Counted from the stretch's first letter, positions 47,901-61,711 are shown. The stretch is DNA of 64,000 bases from Phoenix dactylifera (GCF_009389715.1 NC_052399.1:23879146-23943145); one strand, 5' to 3'. Made by a program: numbers and translations. The notes: generated by a model not told the origin, from the letters alone.

Positions 47901-48959
47901 TGTATGTAGTTTAGCTGCACATAGCTCGAACGAGTAACTATCAGGTTGTGCTTGAGCAGCTTGGTTCATTTGCAACCCTGCTAATGTTCCTAGGAATGTT
48001 TATCATGTCTTTGTTGCTTTAATAATGAAGTTATTGGAGTCTATCTTGCTTTTCAGGTGGCATTTTGTTTAGGAAACTCAACAAAGGCCAAGGTTAAATT
48101 ACTAGATTGTTGTTCCCCAAGACCTCTCTAGTCTAATTTACGGAACTCCATGCATTCAATTCTGGTTATTGTCTAATTTATGAAACTCCGTGCATTCAGT
48201 TATGGTTATCTTTTTGGTGCTAATCAGCCAAGGCTTTCCCATATTTTAATGCAGTACATGTTTTCTTATAGAAAGAGAGGTGCAATTCCTCTGGTCATCT
48301 CTTTTTTTCTTTATATATCACATATTGCCATGTTTGGATAGAAACCAGCGCTTTGACTTTATTGCCATTCTCTTAAATTATAGATTCCGACTATGAGAAA
48401 CCGTTTTGGCCGAGGCACCATGCAAGGTATATTTGAAGGTTGATTCTTGGCTTGGACAACTTGAATCAATTAGCTTAATTTTCAAAACAAGCAAAATTTG
48501 AGATTCTTAGAAGATTAGGTACTCACTGCTCCTTTCTCTTTCTACTACTTCCTTTCCTCTTCTCTTGCCTAGTATGCTGTTCTAAATTTTCAATTGTTGT
48601 AAATCCTTAGCATGCCTCGACCCTTTTTAGATTAAGCATATGCTTGGTCACTGGTTTAGGATTAACTCGTTCCCCAAAAAACCAAGGTCTATCATATAAA
48701 TGCTTGTCATTCTTACTGTGAGGCACCCACTTCGTGGGTTGTTTCAACTATTTCAATCCCACCGTTCCTTTCTTGACACTCATTTTACATAATGTTATTG
48801 TGGACCATCTACTTTATGGGGCTAAGTCTTGGCTTGAACTATGTAGACAAACCATCATTAACTATTCTAGTTATCGGTCTATTTTTTGTTTTTTTGTGAG
48901 GCATTTAAAGAGATCTCGTTTTAGACTTCCTTGCTAGTGGAGGGTAGAAAGTCTAAGAA
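47901..48959. other. Intergenic, probably includes decayed gypsy pol at the right
   Basis: Only the part nearest 48900 shows words compatible with the integrase C-terminus that follows. The remainder is unassigned. Confidence 0.45.
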
Positions 48960-49260
48960 GCCTGTTGTAGCATACCGATTAGCATTACTACCTGCCTTCA
49001 AAGGAGTAGATAATGTGTTTTATATACTACTTTTGAGGAAGTATGTATTAGATCCTAGCCATGTAGTGGAGTTTGAGCCATTACAGCTTTGAGAGGATCT
49101 TACGTATGAAGAGTATCTAATTCAAATTGTAGAAAGGAGTAAGTCTTGAGATGCTGAGAGGGAGGCTACTTGGAAACTCATGGAGGAGATAAGGGTTAAG
49201 ATTAGCTTTATGAGGGCTTGGTTATGTCAAGTTTGAGGGTGAAACTCTTTTAAGGGAGGA
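48960..49260 (+). mobile_element. Ty3/gypsy integrase C-terminus and polypurine tract
   Basis: In plus frame, VAYRLALLPAF is followed by GVDNVF, LLRKYVLDPSHVVEFEPLQL, EDLTYEE, QIVERS and EATWKLMEEIR. This is the chromodomain-side end of a Del/Tekay-type gypsy integrase, with stops after EPLQL and within the RKE-like stretch. The polypurine tract TAAGGGAGGA at 49251-49260 directly precedes the LTR start. Confidence 0.85.
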
Positions 49261-51131
49261 TGTGAGGCTCGACCCAGTTGGGCCAAGTTGGACCAAGCCC
49301 GTCCAAACTTGAACGAGGTTGGGCGTGCGTGAAAACTGCTGCCCGAGACCCATATCTATTGGACCAAGCCTCTTTGCTGGATTCCGCATTGTGATCGGAC
49401 ACTCAACTCCGACCCCCTTTCCTCTTCTCTTCTCCGATCTCCCTTCCTCTTATTATTTTATCCTTCCTTTAGTGCCACCTCTTCAACACCCGGCTACTGC
49501 CCTAACCTAGCCAACAGGTGTGCGAGCCAAGGGACTTGATTGGATGCCGAACCACCTTGGGCCTCTTCCATCTTTTTCTCTCTAGTTACCCCTTTCATCT
49601 CCTCATCTTTCTATTTCCCCTGGTTTGCCATTGGACTTCCTTTCTATGTCGGGTTTCATTACAAGCCCTCACCAAGCCTTGCTTTTTCTTCATTTCATGT
49701 GTTGCTCTCATGGTGCCAAAGCCAACTCGTCTAGATTTGACCAATCTTGGCTTCCCACCGGCCGACCTGGTACCTCCTGTCTTTCCCTGGTGGTCTCCTC
49801 CCTATTGTACCTTTCCAATGTGGTAGTCCTTGTTGCCTCTACTCGAAACCATCATTATCTCATCTAGCCACCCCTTTTCTCTCAAATCCTTCCCCACTAG
49901 GGTAATCGTCTGCCTTTAATCCCCAATTAGCGCTCTCCATTTTCTCCCATCATTCTTTTATATTTCTAATTCTATTGGTCTTGATTTTTTATGTAGGGGA
50001 ACGATAATTTGGGCAAAAAGGTTATCTTAGGGGTTTTACACTCAAATCCCCTACTTTGAGGTAAAATTTTAGTTTTTGTTTTTTTTTTTAATTTAGGTAA
50101 AAAGCATGGAGCAAGGTTAGAGTGGAAAATCCGAGGGCTAGGATTATTTTTGGAACATCGAAAATCTCAAGACTAGAAAATTTGGGAAAATTAGTAAATT
50201 AAATTAGTTATGCTTATGGGGTGGTTAATTTATAGATGAATTGGTTCTTCAAATTCATGTGATTAACTAATTATTATAAATATGCTAATTATTAGGTGTA
50301 CATTTGGATTGACTAGCACAGCTTGGATTTTGTTACCTAGTGGAGATAAGAATTCTTTTTGCATGCTTGCTTGTATAGATGTGCATTTTTGACATGTGCA
50401 TGTGTATTGTAGCAATAAATGGAGATCATATTTTGCATCTTAATAATGATGTTATGATAGTGTATCAATAAAATTGAGACTTGCATAAATAGATGGTCGG
50501 TATGGTGCTTTGGACTAGTCATATTTATCGTTATCCCATCATAGGCTAGAAATGTGGTATTATCTTTGACCGGTCATGAGCTAAAAACATGACTGTAGGT
50601 AGTCCAAATTCGGCAATAACTTAGTATATTTGATGTTCACTCTTGCAATAAATGGATATGTGTGATCTATGGACTAGCCAGGATATTATTGTTGCCCTGT
50701 GAGAGGTTGGAAATGTAACACTATTGTTGCCCTGTGATGGGTTGGAAATGTGACCGTAGATGGTCGAAACTCGAATATAAGCTATTTTACTCATAGTGCA
50801 CTGTCTGTTGAATTGGATCCCTGTCAAAGGAATTATAAAATGAAAATGAACTGTTTATTTGTATGAGTGATGAATGAAATTCTTAGTTTTAATTGTGTGA
50901 TATTTATTGATACATTGACATGTTGAATGAGAGATATGAGAAAAGTATTGGTTAACTCGAATGTGCATTTTATGGTAATGATACTTCAGTCTTATTTTAG
51001 TTGTTATATTTGCTGGAGAATAATCATTATTAACTGTTAAATAATTTATGCCAGTGTGTGTATGGTTGGGGATTCTTGCTGAGCTGTTGGTTCATATCAT
51101 TTCTTTATATCTTTTTTTTTTCAGAGCCACA
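49261..51131 (+). mobile_element. 3' LTR of the gypsy element (right edge approximate)
   Basis: Begins TGTGAGGCTCGACCC immediately after the polypurine tract. A segment containing TTGTTGCCCTGTGA-GGTTGGAAATGT is repeated in tandem at about 50690-50755. A possible end is GAGCCACA at 51124-51131, giving about 1.87 kb, but no flanking duplication could be tested because the 5' part of the element is missing. Confidence 0.6.
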
Positions 51132-53579
51132 GGATGTTTAGTGCTCAGCTAAGATGAAGGTTGCTAGTGAGAGGTGGAAAGTAATTAGAATTTCTCTGGG
51201 CACTTAGATATTTGGAATTTATAATTGGAGAACTTCGATTATTTGTTAATGGTAGCGTTAGTTTGTCTTATTTTGAAAAGATGATTATGTTTTTATATTT
51301 TTCTAGTATTGTTCAAGATTTTGTTTAAGTCTATGTACCTTGTATATGTTTTGGGATACTGTTCTTTGGAATGTGCAGCTATGTCAGATGCGCAACTTGA
51401 TTGATAGTTTCAAGCTATGACCAACAACTGTGCCAGCTCAGTGGGATATATCCCTTCCTGTACAAAAATCTCACCAGGCAGTCCAATCTGCCGCATAGTT
51501 TCCCTCTGTACAGAGATGCTTGAAGGATGCTGAATGAAAATTAATCAGGGATGTGCAGTCTTCAAGTAGCGTTAGTACTTGAGCAGGAGGCAGCTTGGTG
51601 GCATTCAAGAGCTAGACCAAAACTTGGCAGCTACTTTCAAACCACACCATCTGCATTACCCCGCCGCGCATCAAGCAACACATATCCCTGCAAGCGAAGG
51701 CCTCAGCCAGCATATACTACTGGATTTGGTATTCAGTAGTTGAATTGGTTGGTGGTTTACAGCCCCTCATCTTCAAGCAATTCAAGAATATTCTTCGCTG
51801 ATGTCAAATGGACTATAAATTTATTGGTTTTGCAACAGGATACCGTACCAAGATGGTCTTCTCACTCTAGGCCTGATAAATGAGATCCTCCAGGCAATTG
51901 TGTTTATTGATGATAGACCAAGGGGGGCTTCCAACATGGATTGAGTTAACCCAGTCGTTCTCTGATAGGAACAAGCCGTTAGATTAGTCTGGGCCATCGC
52001 AATAATTGATGAACGTGGATAATCCTCAACCATAGCACTCCATGTTTTGGGAGCAATCGTACGAAAGATGGATATAATACCACAGTTGAACGAAATGTTT
52101 GGACGGCCTTTATTTGTTTTATTTGGAAGGGAATGCGTTTTTTCTTATTAATACAAAATTTTCAGTTCTACTCCTCTATCAAAAAGGAGTTGCTACATAA
52201 TCGAGCGCATGCGCTCCTTCCTTTTTGTCGCATCTTAGCGCATTAATCTTTTATCGGGGAATTGGCATGCAAGTGCAGCATGTAATTTTACCGAAGGGTA
52301 GTACCGCAAACACACACAAAAAAAGGGAAAAAGTATCTAATGGACAGTTGTAATTCTAGTTTAATGTCAAACCCCTAGGACACCTTACGGTGTTAAACTC
52401 AGCTCAACCATGAGATCGGATGTCAGCCACAGGACTCACCCTTTCCCACCATCAAAGGAAGGATAGGTTATCAAGCTTCATTGGAGGCAAATTGTATCAT
52501 AATAAATATTGTAGTTCTACCGAACGGTCAAACGGATAAACACTTCAAGCAATGAATCAACCATGAAACGAGGAAGATCTTCAGCAAAAAAAGAAAAAAT
52601 GAGGAAGACATGTTGCAACCCTCCTGCTACCCATATTGATATCCATAAAACAAAATGCCATTAACATATAAAATCAATATCTTGTTAAGCCATTGAGATA
52701 CACCAAAAAAAAGATAAAAAAAAGTTTTTACTAAAACCAGATTAGCCAACCAGGGCCTTGTTCGGTGTCGGCATAGTCTGGGGCCTGTTTCCCAAAAGTA
52801 TGGGCTTTCCTTATTTCTTTGGTAGCACAACATTCTCGTAGGTAATATTACATGATCCAACTTCCATAACCTTCATAATTGGAATTTGTATTCAACCACG
52901 CTACACTTATGCGTCTTAACCCTAGTATGCAAATGTAAAAACAAAACTTCGATATTTATGTTTAAGGGCAAAACAATTTTCACCATGGAATGATGTACAT
53001 ACCATTTCAGACAGATGCTTTTATTTTCCTAGACGTTATGATTATCTTGCCAAGTCCCAACCGTTATCTACCTTCATAAGCGTTATGATTATCTAATACA
53101 ATCTCCATGAAGATTCTGACTTCCCCTCATCACAAACTGGCTTGCACAATCAAGCTAGGCAAGTTTTCACTCAATATCAAGCCAAGCAAGTAATTTGCTC
53201 AAGAAAATAACTATAGAATGCACCCTTACGAACTCATCAAGCGCAAAGAGCATACTTGATTTTTCAACAAATCTTAATATTTAAATTGAGCTACTTTGCG
53301 ACATGATAAAATCAAACTAATTTATTACACATAATGTTTTATTTCTTTTGTTTTCTAATCAGGATAATGCTTTTCGCAGTTCTGTTCAATAACGATATTG
53401 TCTATAGGAGCACTGGATATCTGAAAATCTCTCTAGTAAATTCAAATCCAGAAATACAAAGTCATCCTACCGATATGAAACAAAATAAAGCAAAAAGATG
53501 AATCCGTATGTCCAATAAGCCAGCCTATGCCAAAAATTTTAAATATATATATAAAGATAGAAAAACGTGTTGCCTTGAT
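51132..53579. other. 3' flank of the eS24 gene
   Basis: No gene recognised. Open frames at 51551-51739 (plus) and 51821-52033 (minus) lack motifs. The end near 53579 probably contains the eS24 3' UTR. Confidence 0.45.
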
Positions 53580-56500
53580 TCATTTCTTCTTTCCAGCCTT
53601 GGCAGCATCCCCAGCCTTTGCCTGCACATAGAAAAATTTGGTCAGCTTAGCGGGGAAGAACTGGTAAGAAATAAAGAAAACTGGCTTGTAGACCAGCAGT
53701 TCAACTTTATGCAAGTGAAGGAGGTTCCAGGTTCGGTGGGAGAAATTTCCTCCATGTTTGATCAGAGTAATTCCCCCATTACTTTGTCAAAAAGATTGGT
53801 GAAGCACGAGAGTTTTTTTCTCACAATCAAAAAAAAAAAAGAAAAAAATTGACAGGATATCAAAATCATGTCAGAATCATCTGAATGAAAGCCCACTTGG
53901 AACGTCCATAGGGGATGCAAGAACAATTTGCTGCCCTATGTGGCACGTGCAGTTATATTTTTCTCAAGGATGTCCAATATTGGTTTATATTAGAACGCAA
54001 GAATTAAACTACCTTTTTCAGAAAATAATAAAAAGGCAAGAATAGATTAAAATACCTTCTTCACTCCACGGATCTTTTTTGCCCTATTCTTCCTTTCCTT
54101 CATCTGCTTCCTTGACTTTTCAACCTTTGTGGCAAGCCCATTCTGCAAAAAAAAACATGACCCATATCAATACGAAGTCTCAAATCTGTCCTAAAACAAG
54201 AATCAACCTCACGTGATATCAGCATACAAGCAATTTATGATGATTATTTAACTTGAGAAAACAAGCAAAAACCCATCTATAGTTAAAGAATGTGAGTAGG
54301 TTCATATTAACTGTAAAAAAACATGGGAAGTAGGAAATGGTCAAGCTAAACTAATATCAGATAATTTAATTTCACAGTTCGTTGTTTCTTCCTGACTGCT
54401 TTTAGGGACATCTGCTAGGCGTGCAATCAATCAATTCAATAAATCATTTGAACTTGATTATTCAATAATTTTCTGTTTTCCCATACTCAAACTCTTAGTG
54501 ACACAGAGACATAGAGACACACCCACATGCAGACGTGCAGATAAAAAAAAGGTCGTGGGCCTATCAGCAGATTTTCAAAGTTTTCTAAGGTTGCGATACA
54601 GATTTTGATATTCCAAAATAATGTTCAAAAAGTTGCACTTTATTTATGTCATTTACCAAGATATAAAGAAAGCCATCATTAAAGTAGGAAGGAGGGTGTT
54701 TATGTCAATGATCAACATTTCATTTCACCAGGATTTAAATTTTACTACAAATAACATATTCTGCTAGCTGATATTGCTGAACAGGTTGCCAAACTTTTCC
54801 CAAATCGCTGGTTGCTTAAAGAAGCTTCCTGCTATGGGGAAATGGCAAAAACTTTTTACGGCATACTAGCAGTTTAATTTTCCAGACAAACATCTGGGAA
54901 GACTCCAAGCAAAATAGAAAATTAAGTTTTTTTAAAGTAAAATGGGAAAGTAGCACTATTAACCAAAGTTCAAAGTTCAAAACTACTAAGCTAGGAGCAA
55001 AGTTGAGCGAACAATGCCAAGAAAATCTGATGACAAGGAATTAAAAGTTTACATTTTGTACAGACTGATGTAATAATCTGATATTGAGCAGACTGTGCAC
55101 GTTGTAAGAAAAAATAAGGAACTTGCTAATATTGAGTTCTGGTGCATTTAGCCACATTCATATTTAATATCTGGCTTTAAGATGACTCTTTCATAACCTA
55201 GGACTACTATTATTCTCTCTCATCACAAAAGAAACCAATGATGACAATGGGTCATATCAGGTACAAGTTGTAACTAATGCAGCCTATCCTGCTTGCAAGT
55301 CAGACTTCTCCGACCTAAAGCCACTAGCAGACTGACTGGATCAAACCAGCCTTGACTTCGGAGACTGGAAGAGAAGAAGGAAGAGGCAAAGAAGAAAGGG
55401 ATGCAGCAGGCAGCAGCGGGGCAACAAGCAATGAAGATCATAAAACAGGCAAATATATAAATAGGCAATGCACCAATTCTTCAAGAGATAGGCAAGAAGC
55501 TATGGATCCAAATCAAGCAGGGAAAATGGAAAAGGAGAGAAATGAGGAGAGGGGAGAAAGAACAGGAGATTTGGGGCTGATCAGCTAGATCAGAAGGGAT
55601 GAGATCGGCTAATATACACGCACACATGCAGGCACACGTATGAAAATAATATATTTAAAAGTGTACAGGTACAAGAGGTTAGAACCCTTGAACTATGCCC
55701 CCCTCAACCAACAGCCAGCTGAAAGCATGACAGTCAAGAGTGAGCAGGATGTTAACAGTTTTAAATCAAAAATTAGCATCCCTGACATAAACTCGGCATG
55801 GCCTTGAGGTGATGAGATGTCAGCACCGTCACTTGAAATGGCACAGTAAAATGGGATGGCCAGCAGCTGATGAATGGGCAGCATTATCACGTGCTAACTG
55901 TTTAGTAAAACCTATAATCTGAGACATGAATAGAAAGGTCAAAGGAAACTTAGAGATTTCAGGAATCCTAGAAATCTTTCTTAAAGTTCTATTGATAGAA
56001 CCCCCTGATTCAGTAAACAACCATGTAATAGTAAGAGGAAAAAAAATCACCTGTATTGCAACCTAACAAGAAAATTTAGACATTTACAAATGTACCTTGC
56101 CTATGATCTCATAATAATAGGATGAAACAAATTTATGATATCAGAAGTCACAAACAGAAGGACGATGAAGAAAGTGCAGCAAGACAGTAAGGAAATTAAA
56201 GAAAAACAATCAAGGATTCATACATGCTGAGATTTTTCAGTTAATAAGTTGGTATCTAGTGGTGGTAAGCTATTTAAAAGAGGCTTATCGGGAATTTTGT
56301 TGAGGTGTCTATCAGGTGATGGAGCAATGGAGGTCATGCACCAATTCCATGCTGGCACCTTGGCGGAGCACTGAGGAAGGCGAATGCTGTTTCAGCATTT
56401 GCTGCAATCAGGGAAAAGGGAAATCCTAGTATTGGCTGCCATTCTCATCCACTCCACCATAGGTTGGGTTTGTGAATCTTGCCCAGTGCATATCTAAAAA

Positions 56501-56683
56501 CTCAAGGATGGCATTCAATAAAAATTACAGAGTATGTTAGATTAGAGTATGGTCAGCGGAACCATCCCGAACCGCCCGGTTCGGAGCATCCTGAGTCGTA
56601 CCATCGCCGGACTCGGACGGTTCCAACAATGAAACCGAGACCCCATCGCCAATGGGGGAGAAGGAAAAGGAAAAGGAAAAGAA

Positions 56684-56720
<37 letters not shown>

Positions 56721-58062
56721 GAAGGAGGAGAGAGGCTGGCAAAGGTCAGGACCTGCAAAGGCGAGGCTTTGCCTCCGGTCCTCTGTTTCATTCGAAACAG
56801 AAGTCCAGTTTATTTTTGTAAATTTTAAGTTAAAGTCGACAAACTCATTGCCGATTTTACTTGATTTTTTTTAAATAAAAAAAATCCTCTCCTCCCCTGC
56901 TCTTCTCTTTTTTTTTCTCTCTTCCGTTCTCTCTCCCCCACCTCTAGTCGATATAGGGCCGGCAAGACATGGCACGAAGGCCGTACCAACCCGTGCCGTC
57001 GGACAACCGGTATGGGACTCGATACCGGCACAGCAGACGTTGGATTAGAGGATGTATTAGAAGCCGGCAATTCACAGAAGAATGATTAATATGGGTTTTG
57101 GAAAATCAAAGAAAGCATACACAAATTCAGATCAAAGGTTTCTATTTTGCACTGTATATCTACGTTCCAATATCAAAGCAACCAGCCAATGAAGATGACA
57201 ACAAGAAATCATGGCTATAAAGGAGAAAAGGATAGAAAATTCTAATTAATGAACAAGAGATCCTTCTTAATGCTAAGCACTTTATATGGCCTTTTTTGTC
57301 AAGGTACAGGTTAGTGGATTTAAAAAGAGTATATAAAGTTGAGAAAAATATTGGCATAATAAAGAATCATGCAGAAACTGGACTCCAGACGCATTAGACA
57401 CAGCCGAAGCTAGACCAAAAATGGCTCAGTTCAGATCCTACGCATCAACAATTCACGAAACCTCCTAAAAGATTGATTTTTTAAAAAAATAAACCAACTA
57501 AGAAATCAAGAAATCCAAACTACCGGGGGGAGGGCAGGAGATGGAGTCATACCCTGATGAGCCGGTACTTGGGCTCGTACTTCTTGGCAGCCTCGACGTT
57601 GTCATAGATGAGGCCGAAGCCGGTGGATTTGCCTCCTCCGAAATGCGTCCGGAACTTGAAGACAAAGATCGCGTCCGGATCCTTCACCTCGTACAGCTGA
57701 GCCAGTTTCTCCTTCAATTCCGCCTTCATACACCAATTCCAAGAAAATAAATCAAATCCAAACAAAAAAAAACTCTAAACAAGACGATGATAAACAAATT
57801 ATCGCATCTAAATCAAAAAAAAAAGTGTAAGAAAAAGAAGAGATAAATAAGAATCTCATACCTTAGAAACATTCGCCCTCCCCGGGTGAAGGACATCAAT
57901 GACCTAAAAACGAAAGAAACAGGTTTTTTGTTTACCCGAACAGATTGAGAAAAAATCAAGAAAAATGACTAGGATTCATGAACTTACGAATTGCTTCCTG
58001 GAAAGAAGCCGATTGGTCATAAATTTCCTGGTTCTGATCGTGACCGCCTTCGAATCCGCCAT
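53580..58062 (-). CDS. RPS24: Small-subunit ribosomal protein eS24
   Basis: Cytosolic 40S ribosomal protein eS24. Coding exons in transcript order are 58062-57988, 57903-57862, 57723-57553, 54142-54056 and 53621-53580, all GT-AG and in phase, giving 138 aa. The start [17 protein letters not shown], the core [40 protein letters not shown] and the basic tail [17 protein letters not shown] are intact and match the family's usual length. The tail ends [11 protein letters not shown]. Intron 3 (3410 bp) is unusually long and includes a GA microsatellite and, at about 56550-57010, a repeat with CCGAACCG and GGTACGG words also seen in Rit1 intron 2. The gene looks functional. Confidence 0.96.
56685..56714. 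repeat. (AG)n microsatellite in eS24 intron 3
   Basis: About 14 AG units next to a purine-rich GGAAAA stretch. Confidence 0.95.
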
Positions 58063-58330
58063 CTCTCTCTCTCTTCTGGAAGAGGGATAGAAATCAGACG
58101 CCAAGGAAGAGAGAGAAAGAACGAGCTCCCTGCCCCTTTAAGGAAAAACCCTAACCCTAGAACGTCAAGTGGCGCTTACATGGGTACGGATCGGGTGGGA
58201 CTGGCGAGGTCCAGTCTCTCGATCAAGGCCGTCCGTATAATGTGTGATGGCTCTGATTTATCGGGCCGATGGTCGTCTACCCCACTAGGCGTGGGGTTCG
58301 GGTTGTATCTTTCGGGCGAAAGAACGATGG
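58063..58330 (-). promoter_or_regulatory. eS24 promoter and leader with telo-box
   Basis: On the gene strand, CTAGGGTTAGGGTTT (plus 58146-58160) is a double telo-box about 85-98 bp upstream of the ATG. This motif is characteristic of plant ribosomal-protein genes. It is followed by a pyrimidine-rich leader and a GA run just before the ATG. Further upstream, 58300-58314 is the terminal word of the MITE at 30823-31003. Confidence 0.75.
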
Positions 58331-58739
58331 ATCTTTTTTTGCGACGCCGTCCGTCGGATCGTTCCTGGCACGGAGCACAAAGCATTCGGAACACTCAATC
58401 ATCCGCCTGCGCAGATCTCGGAGCGACCATTGGGAGATCCGACGGTTGATTTGCTAAGACACACAGAAACCCCGTCCCTGGACGTGGCTTGCCAAACTAA
58501 TCAGGCCTCCCTCATAGTTTGCTCCGGTGCCCATTTGGTAAAGCAAGTCTTATCGAAGTCAGGCCCAGTCCAGTTGTAACAGAGATTTCTTCATCTAGGT
58601 TGGCCTGCTTGTGAAAAGCCTTGGATTGGGTAAACATTACATCGCAGTGCTTGATTGATTTCCAAAGATGCTGGTTTCTGTCTCTAGGACCTTTTACAGG
58701 ATGATTTGCCGGCATTGTTTGAGGAATTTGTCAAAGAAA

Positions 58740-60255
58740 CCCTAGAAATATTGAGATCAAGTTTGCCTATGTCTCCTTAATCCTCAAGAAAGAAGGTATG
58801 CTATCTCAAAGTGACTTGGGGCCAATAAGTTTACTTGATAGCCTTTATAAAATTGTAGCAAAAGTCTTCTCTAGTAGATTATCAAAATTCTTGTCTGGAC
58901 TAATTGATGAGTCTCCATATGCATTTGTGAAAGGAAGATTGGTAATTGAGAGCTTTCTTATGGTTCAAAAAGTACTTGCTTATTGTCACAAAATAGGATC
59001 TCTAGGAGTGTTGTGCAGACTTGATCTTGAAAAAGTATTCGACAAGATTAATTGGGATTTCTTATCTGTAGTGATGAAGGAAAGAGGATTCTCATGAGGT
59101 GGATTCAATCTCTTCTAATGTAATTTCACATTGGTATATGAGTGAATAACGTCCAAAGGCTGACATACCGTTTGCCAGTTTACCGCATAGATTTTTTCTT
59201 TGTTCCCATTTGACCACAAAAAGTACGATGTCTGCATTAACTTTCTCGAGCCTCTCTTTGAGTGATGCATGTTTCCCTTTGAGAAGTGAAATTCCAAGCA
59301 AATGGAACACATGTAAGGAAGGCTTAGGCAAGGAGTCCCTTTATCATCATTCATCAGCTTTATTCATCTTGATGGCTGATTTTTTATCCAGAATTCAGGT
59401 CGTGTAGGATTGATCAAAGGCATTGGCGAATGAACACCTTTTTTTTTATTATTTGCTTTTGCAGGAATCAAAAATTTGAACTTCAGCGACGATACCCTTC
59501 TATTTTATGGAGGTTCACAAGGAGTGTAAGAATTAACTTCCATAAAAGTTTAGTGATTTGCTTAAATGTGGGTGAAAATGCAGCAAGTAGTGAGGGAAAC
59601 ATCCCTAGGAATTGTTGGCTTGGTGAGATGAGTTTTTCCTCTCTTTTTTGCAAGGTTAAACAAAAGGGATGTGAAAAAGAACTTCTCTGTGGCTTCTAAA
59701 TAGAGTTGGAGAAAAGAAGTTCGGAAAATCAAATTAGCAAGGTCATTGGCAGAGAAGGAAAACAATGAATTAGAAAAGCTCCTCGATCTACTTGCTGATT
59801 CAGCCTTCTAAAATTGCAAATGTTCTGGTGTGAAAATTCTCAGCCTTTCTCCATCAGATCATTCTACTCCTTTCTCAATAATGGAGGATTTCTCTGCCCT
59901 TGTTATAAAGATTTATTAAAGGCATATATTTTCAAGAAAGTGAAACTGTTAATGTGGTTCGCCCTGAAAAAATAGGATTCATTCTAGCATTTCTTAGCTT
60001 GAAAAGGATGGTCTACAAGCTTAGGTTGTTCTTTATGTGAAGCCCCTCAGGAAATGGCCAGAGTATGGTCTTAAATTAAAAGGTGCCTTAATTAGAGCAG
60101 ATGACCAACCTCAATTCAAGCATTATGGACTTCTTGGCATCTCTAGAATAATTCATTCATCTTTTTCATGGATCTTGGGACCAGCTGGCTCTCGCTTTAT
60201 GTTGACAAATTTGGTTGGAAAGAAACTCGGAAATCATTCTTAAAAAAAAAAAAAA
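58740..60255 (+). mobile_element. LINE reverse-transcriptase remnant with poly(A)
   Basis: A non-LTR reverse transcriptase reads in pieces. LGPISLLDSLYKIVAKVFSS, AFVKGRLVIESFLMVQKVL and LDLEKVFDKINWDFLS lie in one frame (58798-59097). A shift follows, then QGVPLSSFI, GLIKGI and the catalytic box FSDDTLLFYG near 59480. Still later, INFHKSLVICL lies in another frame. Similarity fades towards 60050, and a 14-base A run at 60242-60255 marks the end. Frameshifts and stops make it dead. The 5' border and target duplication were not found. Confidence 0.85.
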
Positions 60256-61299
60256 GGCGACATAAATTCGGTATGCTTCGAGGGTTTTGTCGAACTTTTA
60301 GCTATAGTTTAATTTGTGCACATAAAAGAGGAAGAAGGACATCACATTCTACAGAGGAAGATTTAGAGAAAACAAAAGATTTCACTGGCAAAAAAGTGTT
60401 AGGAAGGTTGCAATACCCTAATCAATATGAAGAATTTGAATTACTGAGTTGGTGAGTCAGTTTTACAATATGACCGTTCTTCTGGGTTCAATATGAACTT
60501 ATTTCAATCGCCACCTAATTTGACCTCATGACGAAACCTAAAGCAAGTCCCGACTTTTCCTTTATAGGAATATGACCCTGTTCGGACTCCAGCACGCGGC
60601 TCGGGTTCTCGCCCAGATTCACATGTTTCGGTCAATATTTCATTGAGTTTTCAGCCAGGATTTTGGATCTGGCTATATCTGGTCCAAAATATTTCAGGTA
60701 ATCTGGACCTTGAATCGATATGACGGAATCTCGTCAATTCATCAATCCTTGGTTGACCGGAGATTTTAAACAAACCTGATGTCATGGGCCAAGTGAGGAG
60801 TTGTGAAATCATTATTGACTCAATCCGATCATCAAATAAAAAAAAGAACATTTTTACTATCTATCAAAAATGTTTTTTCTCTTTTAATAATGTAACTCTC
60901 TGAGCATCTTTACATATCATTGTTTGCCAAATATTTTATTGTGATCATTTTTCATGTTATTTCATGTTTTTATTTGTTTTTCTCGAAACTTCTACGCGGC
61001 ATGTTAATAATTTATTGTAAATTATCTCCTACTTTTCTTATTTTCTCGATCAACTTCACTATGTTATTTTTGGTTGGCTTAGCAGAGCGCCTTGCATCAG
61101 TATTTTTCTTGGTTAGATTTGAAACATGTTGCTACTAAGAATAGTTCTGACCCAGATGGCGAGTTGATAGTGGTTATAAGAGTCTTCGACTCGTCTTTTA
61201 TTCGGATTGACGAGATCGAATGGGGTTGTAATAATAAACTAGTATGTTGCCTATAAATCTCTTTTACATTTTTCGATAGTAAAATTTATATCAATGCCA
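60256..61299. other. Intergenic between LINE and copia element
   Basis: AT-rich, no gene recognised. It ends at the copia LTR edge (TGTAAG at 61300). Confidence 0.5.
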
Positions 61300-61711
61300 T
61301 GTAAGTAAAATTCTCTGTGAAATAGATTTGTCAAATCCCTACCAAAATTCAGGAAAGAGAATAGTTACCCATAGAAGATGATTCCATTGTATTGGGTATT
61401 GGTTTCCGCTCCCTGAGACTTGATCTTTCTCTCGATATGGACAGAAGGGATATCCCACTTGATAGAAGAGAAAATGATCGATCAGTCTGGGAGGGGGACC
61501 AAGACCCTTTAAATACTAGTGGAGTTTCTCCCCATCAAAGATAACTCCCAAGATCCAACGGATGGGATCGTCACAATTAACCCAATAACCTTAAGCATTT
61601 ATATAAGTGAAAGGCCCAATAATCAATCACTTAGGCCCATCCATGTGGGTCACACTTATGTGAATAGCTACGTGGTCACTTGGGCCACATCCAGAAGCTC
61701 ATAAGCTTACA
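61300..61711 (-). mobile_element. 3' LTR of a Ty1/copia element
   Basis: A 412-bp LTR with 6-bp inverted ends TGTAAG...CTTACA. It is read on the minus strand starting at 61711, just after the polypurine tract AAGTGGGAGAT (61712-61722 on the plus strand). A TATA-like TATTTAAAGG lies near 61508. The matching 5' LTR is beyond the right edge, so the element's target duplication cannot be checked. Confidence 0.85.

Noticed and set aside
47449..47975. Repetitive Tyr/His/Thr-rich and Val/Gly-rich open frames
   Set aside because: Translations of a tetranucleotide microsatellite.
55352..55588. Hydrophilic Glu/Arg-rich frame within eS24 intron 3
   Set aside because: Purine-biased intronic sequence yields such frames on its own, and no family similarity was seen.
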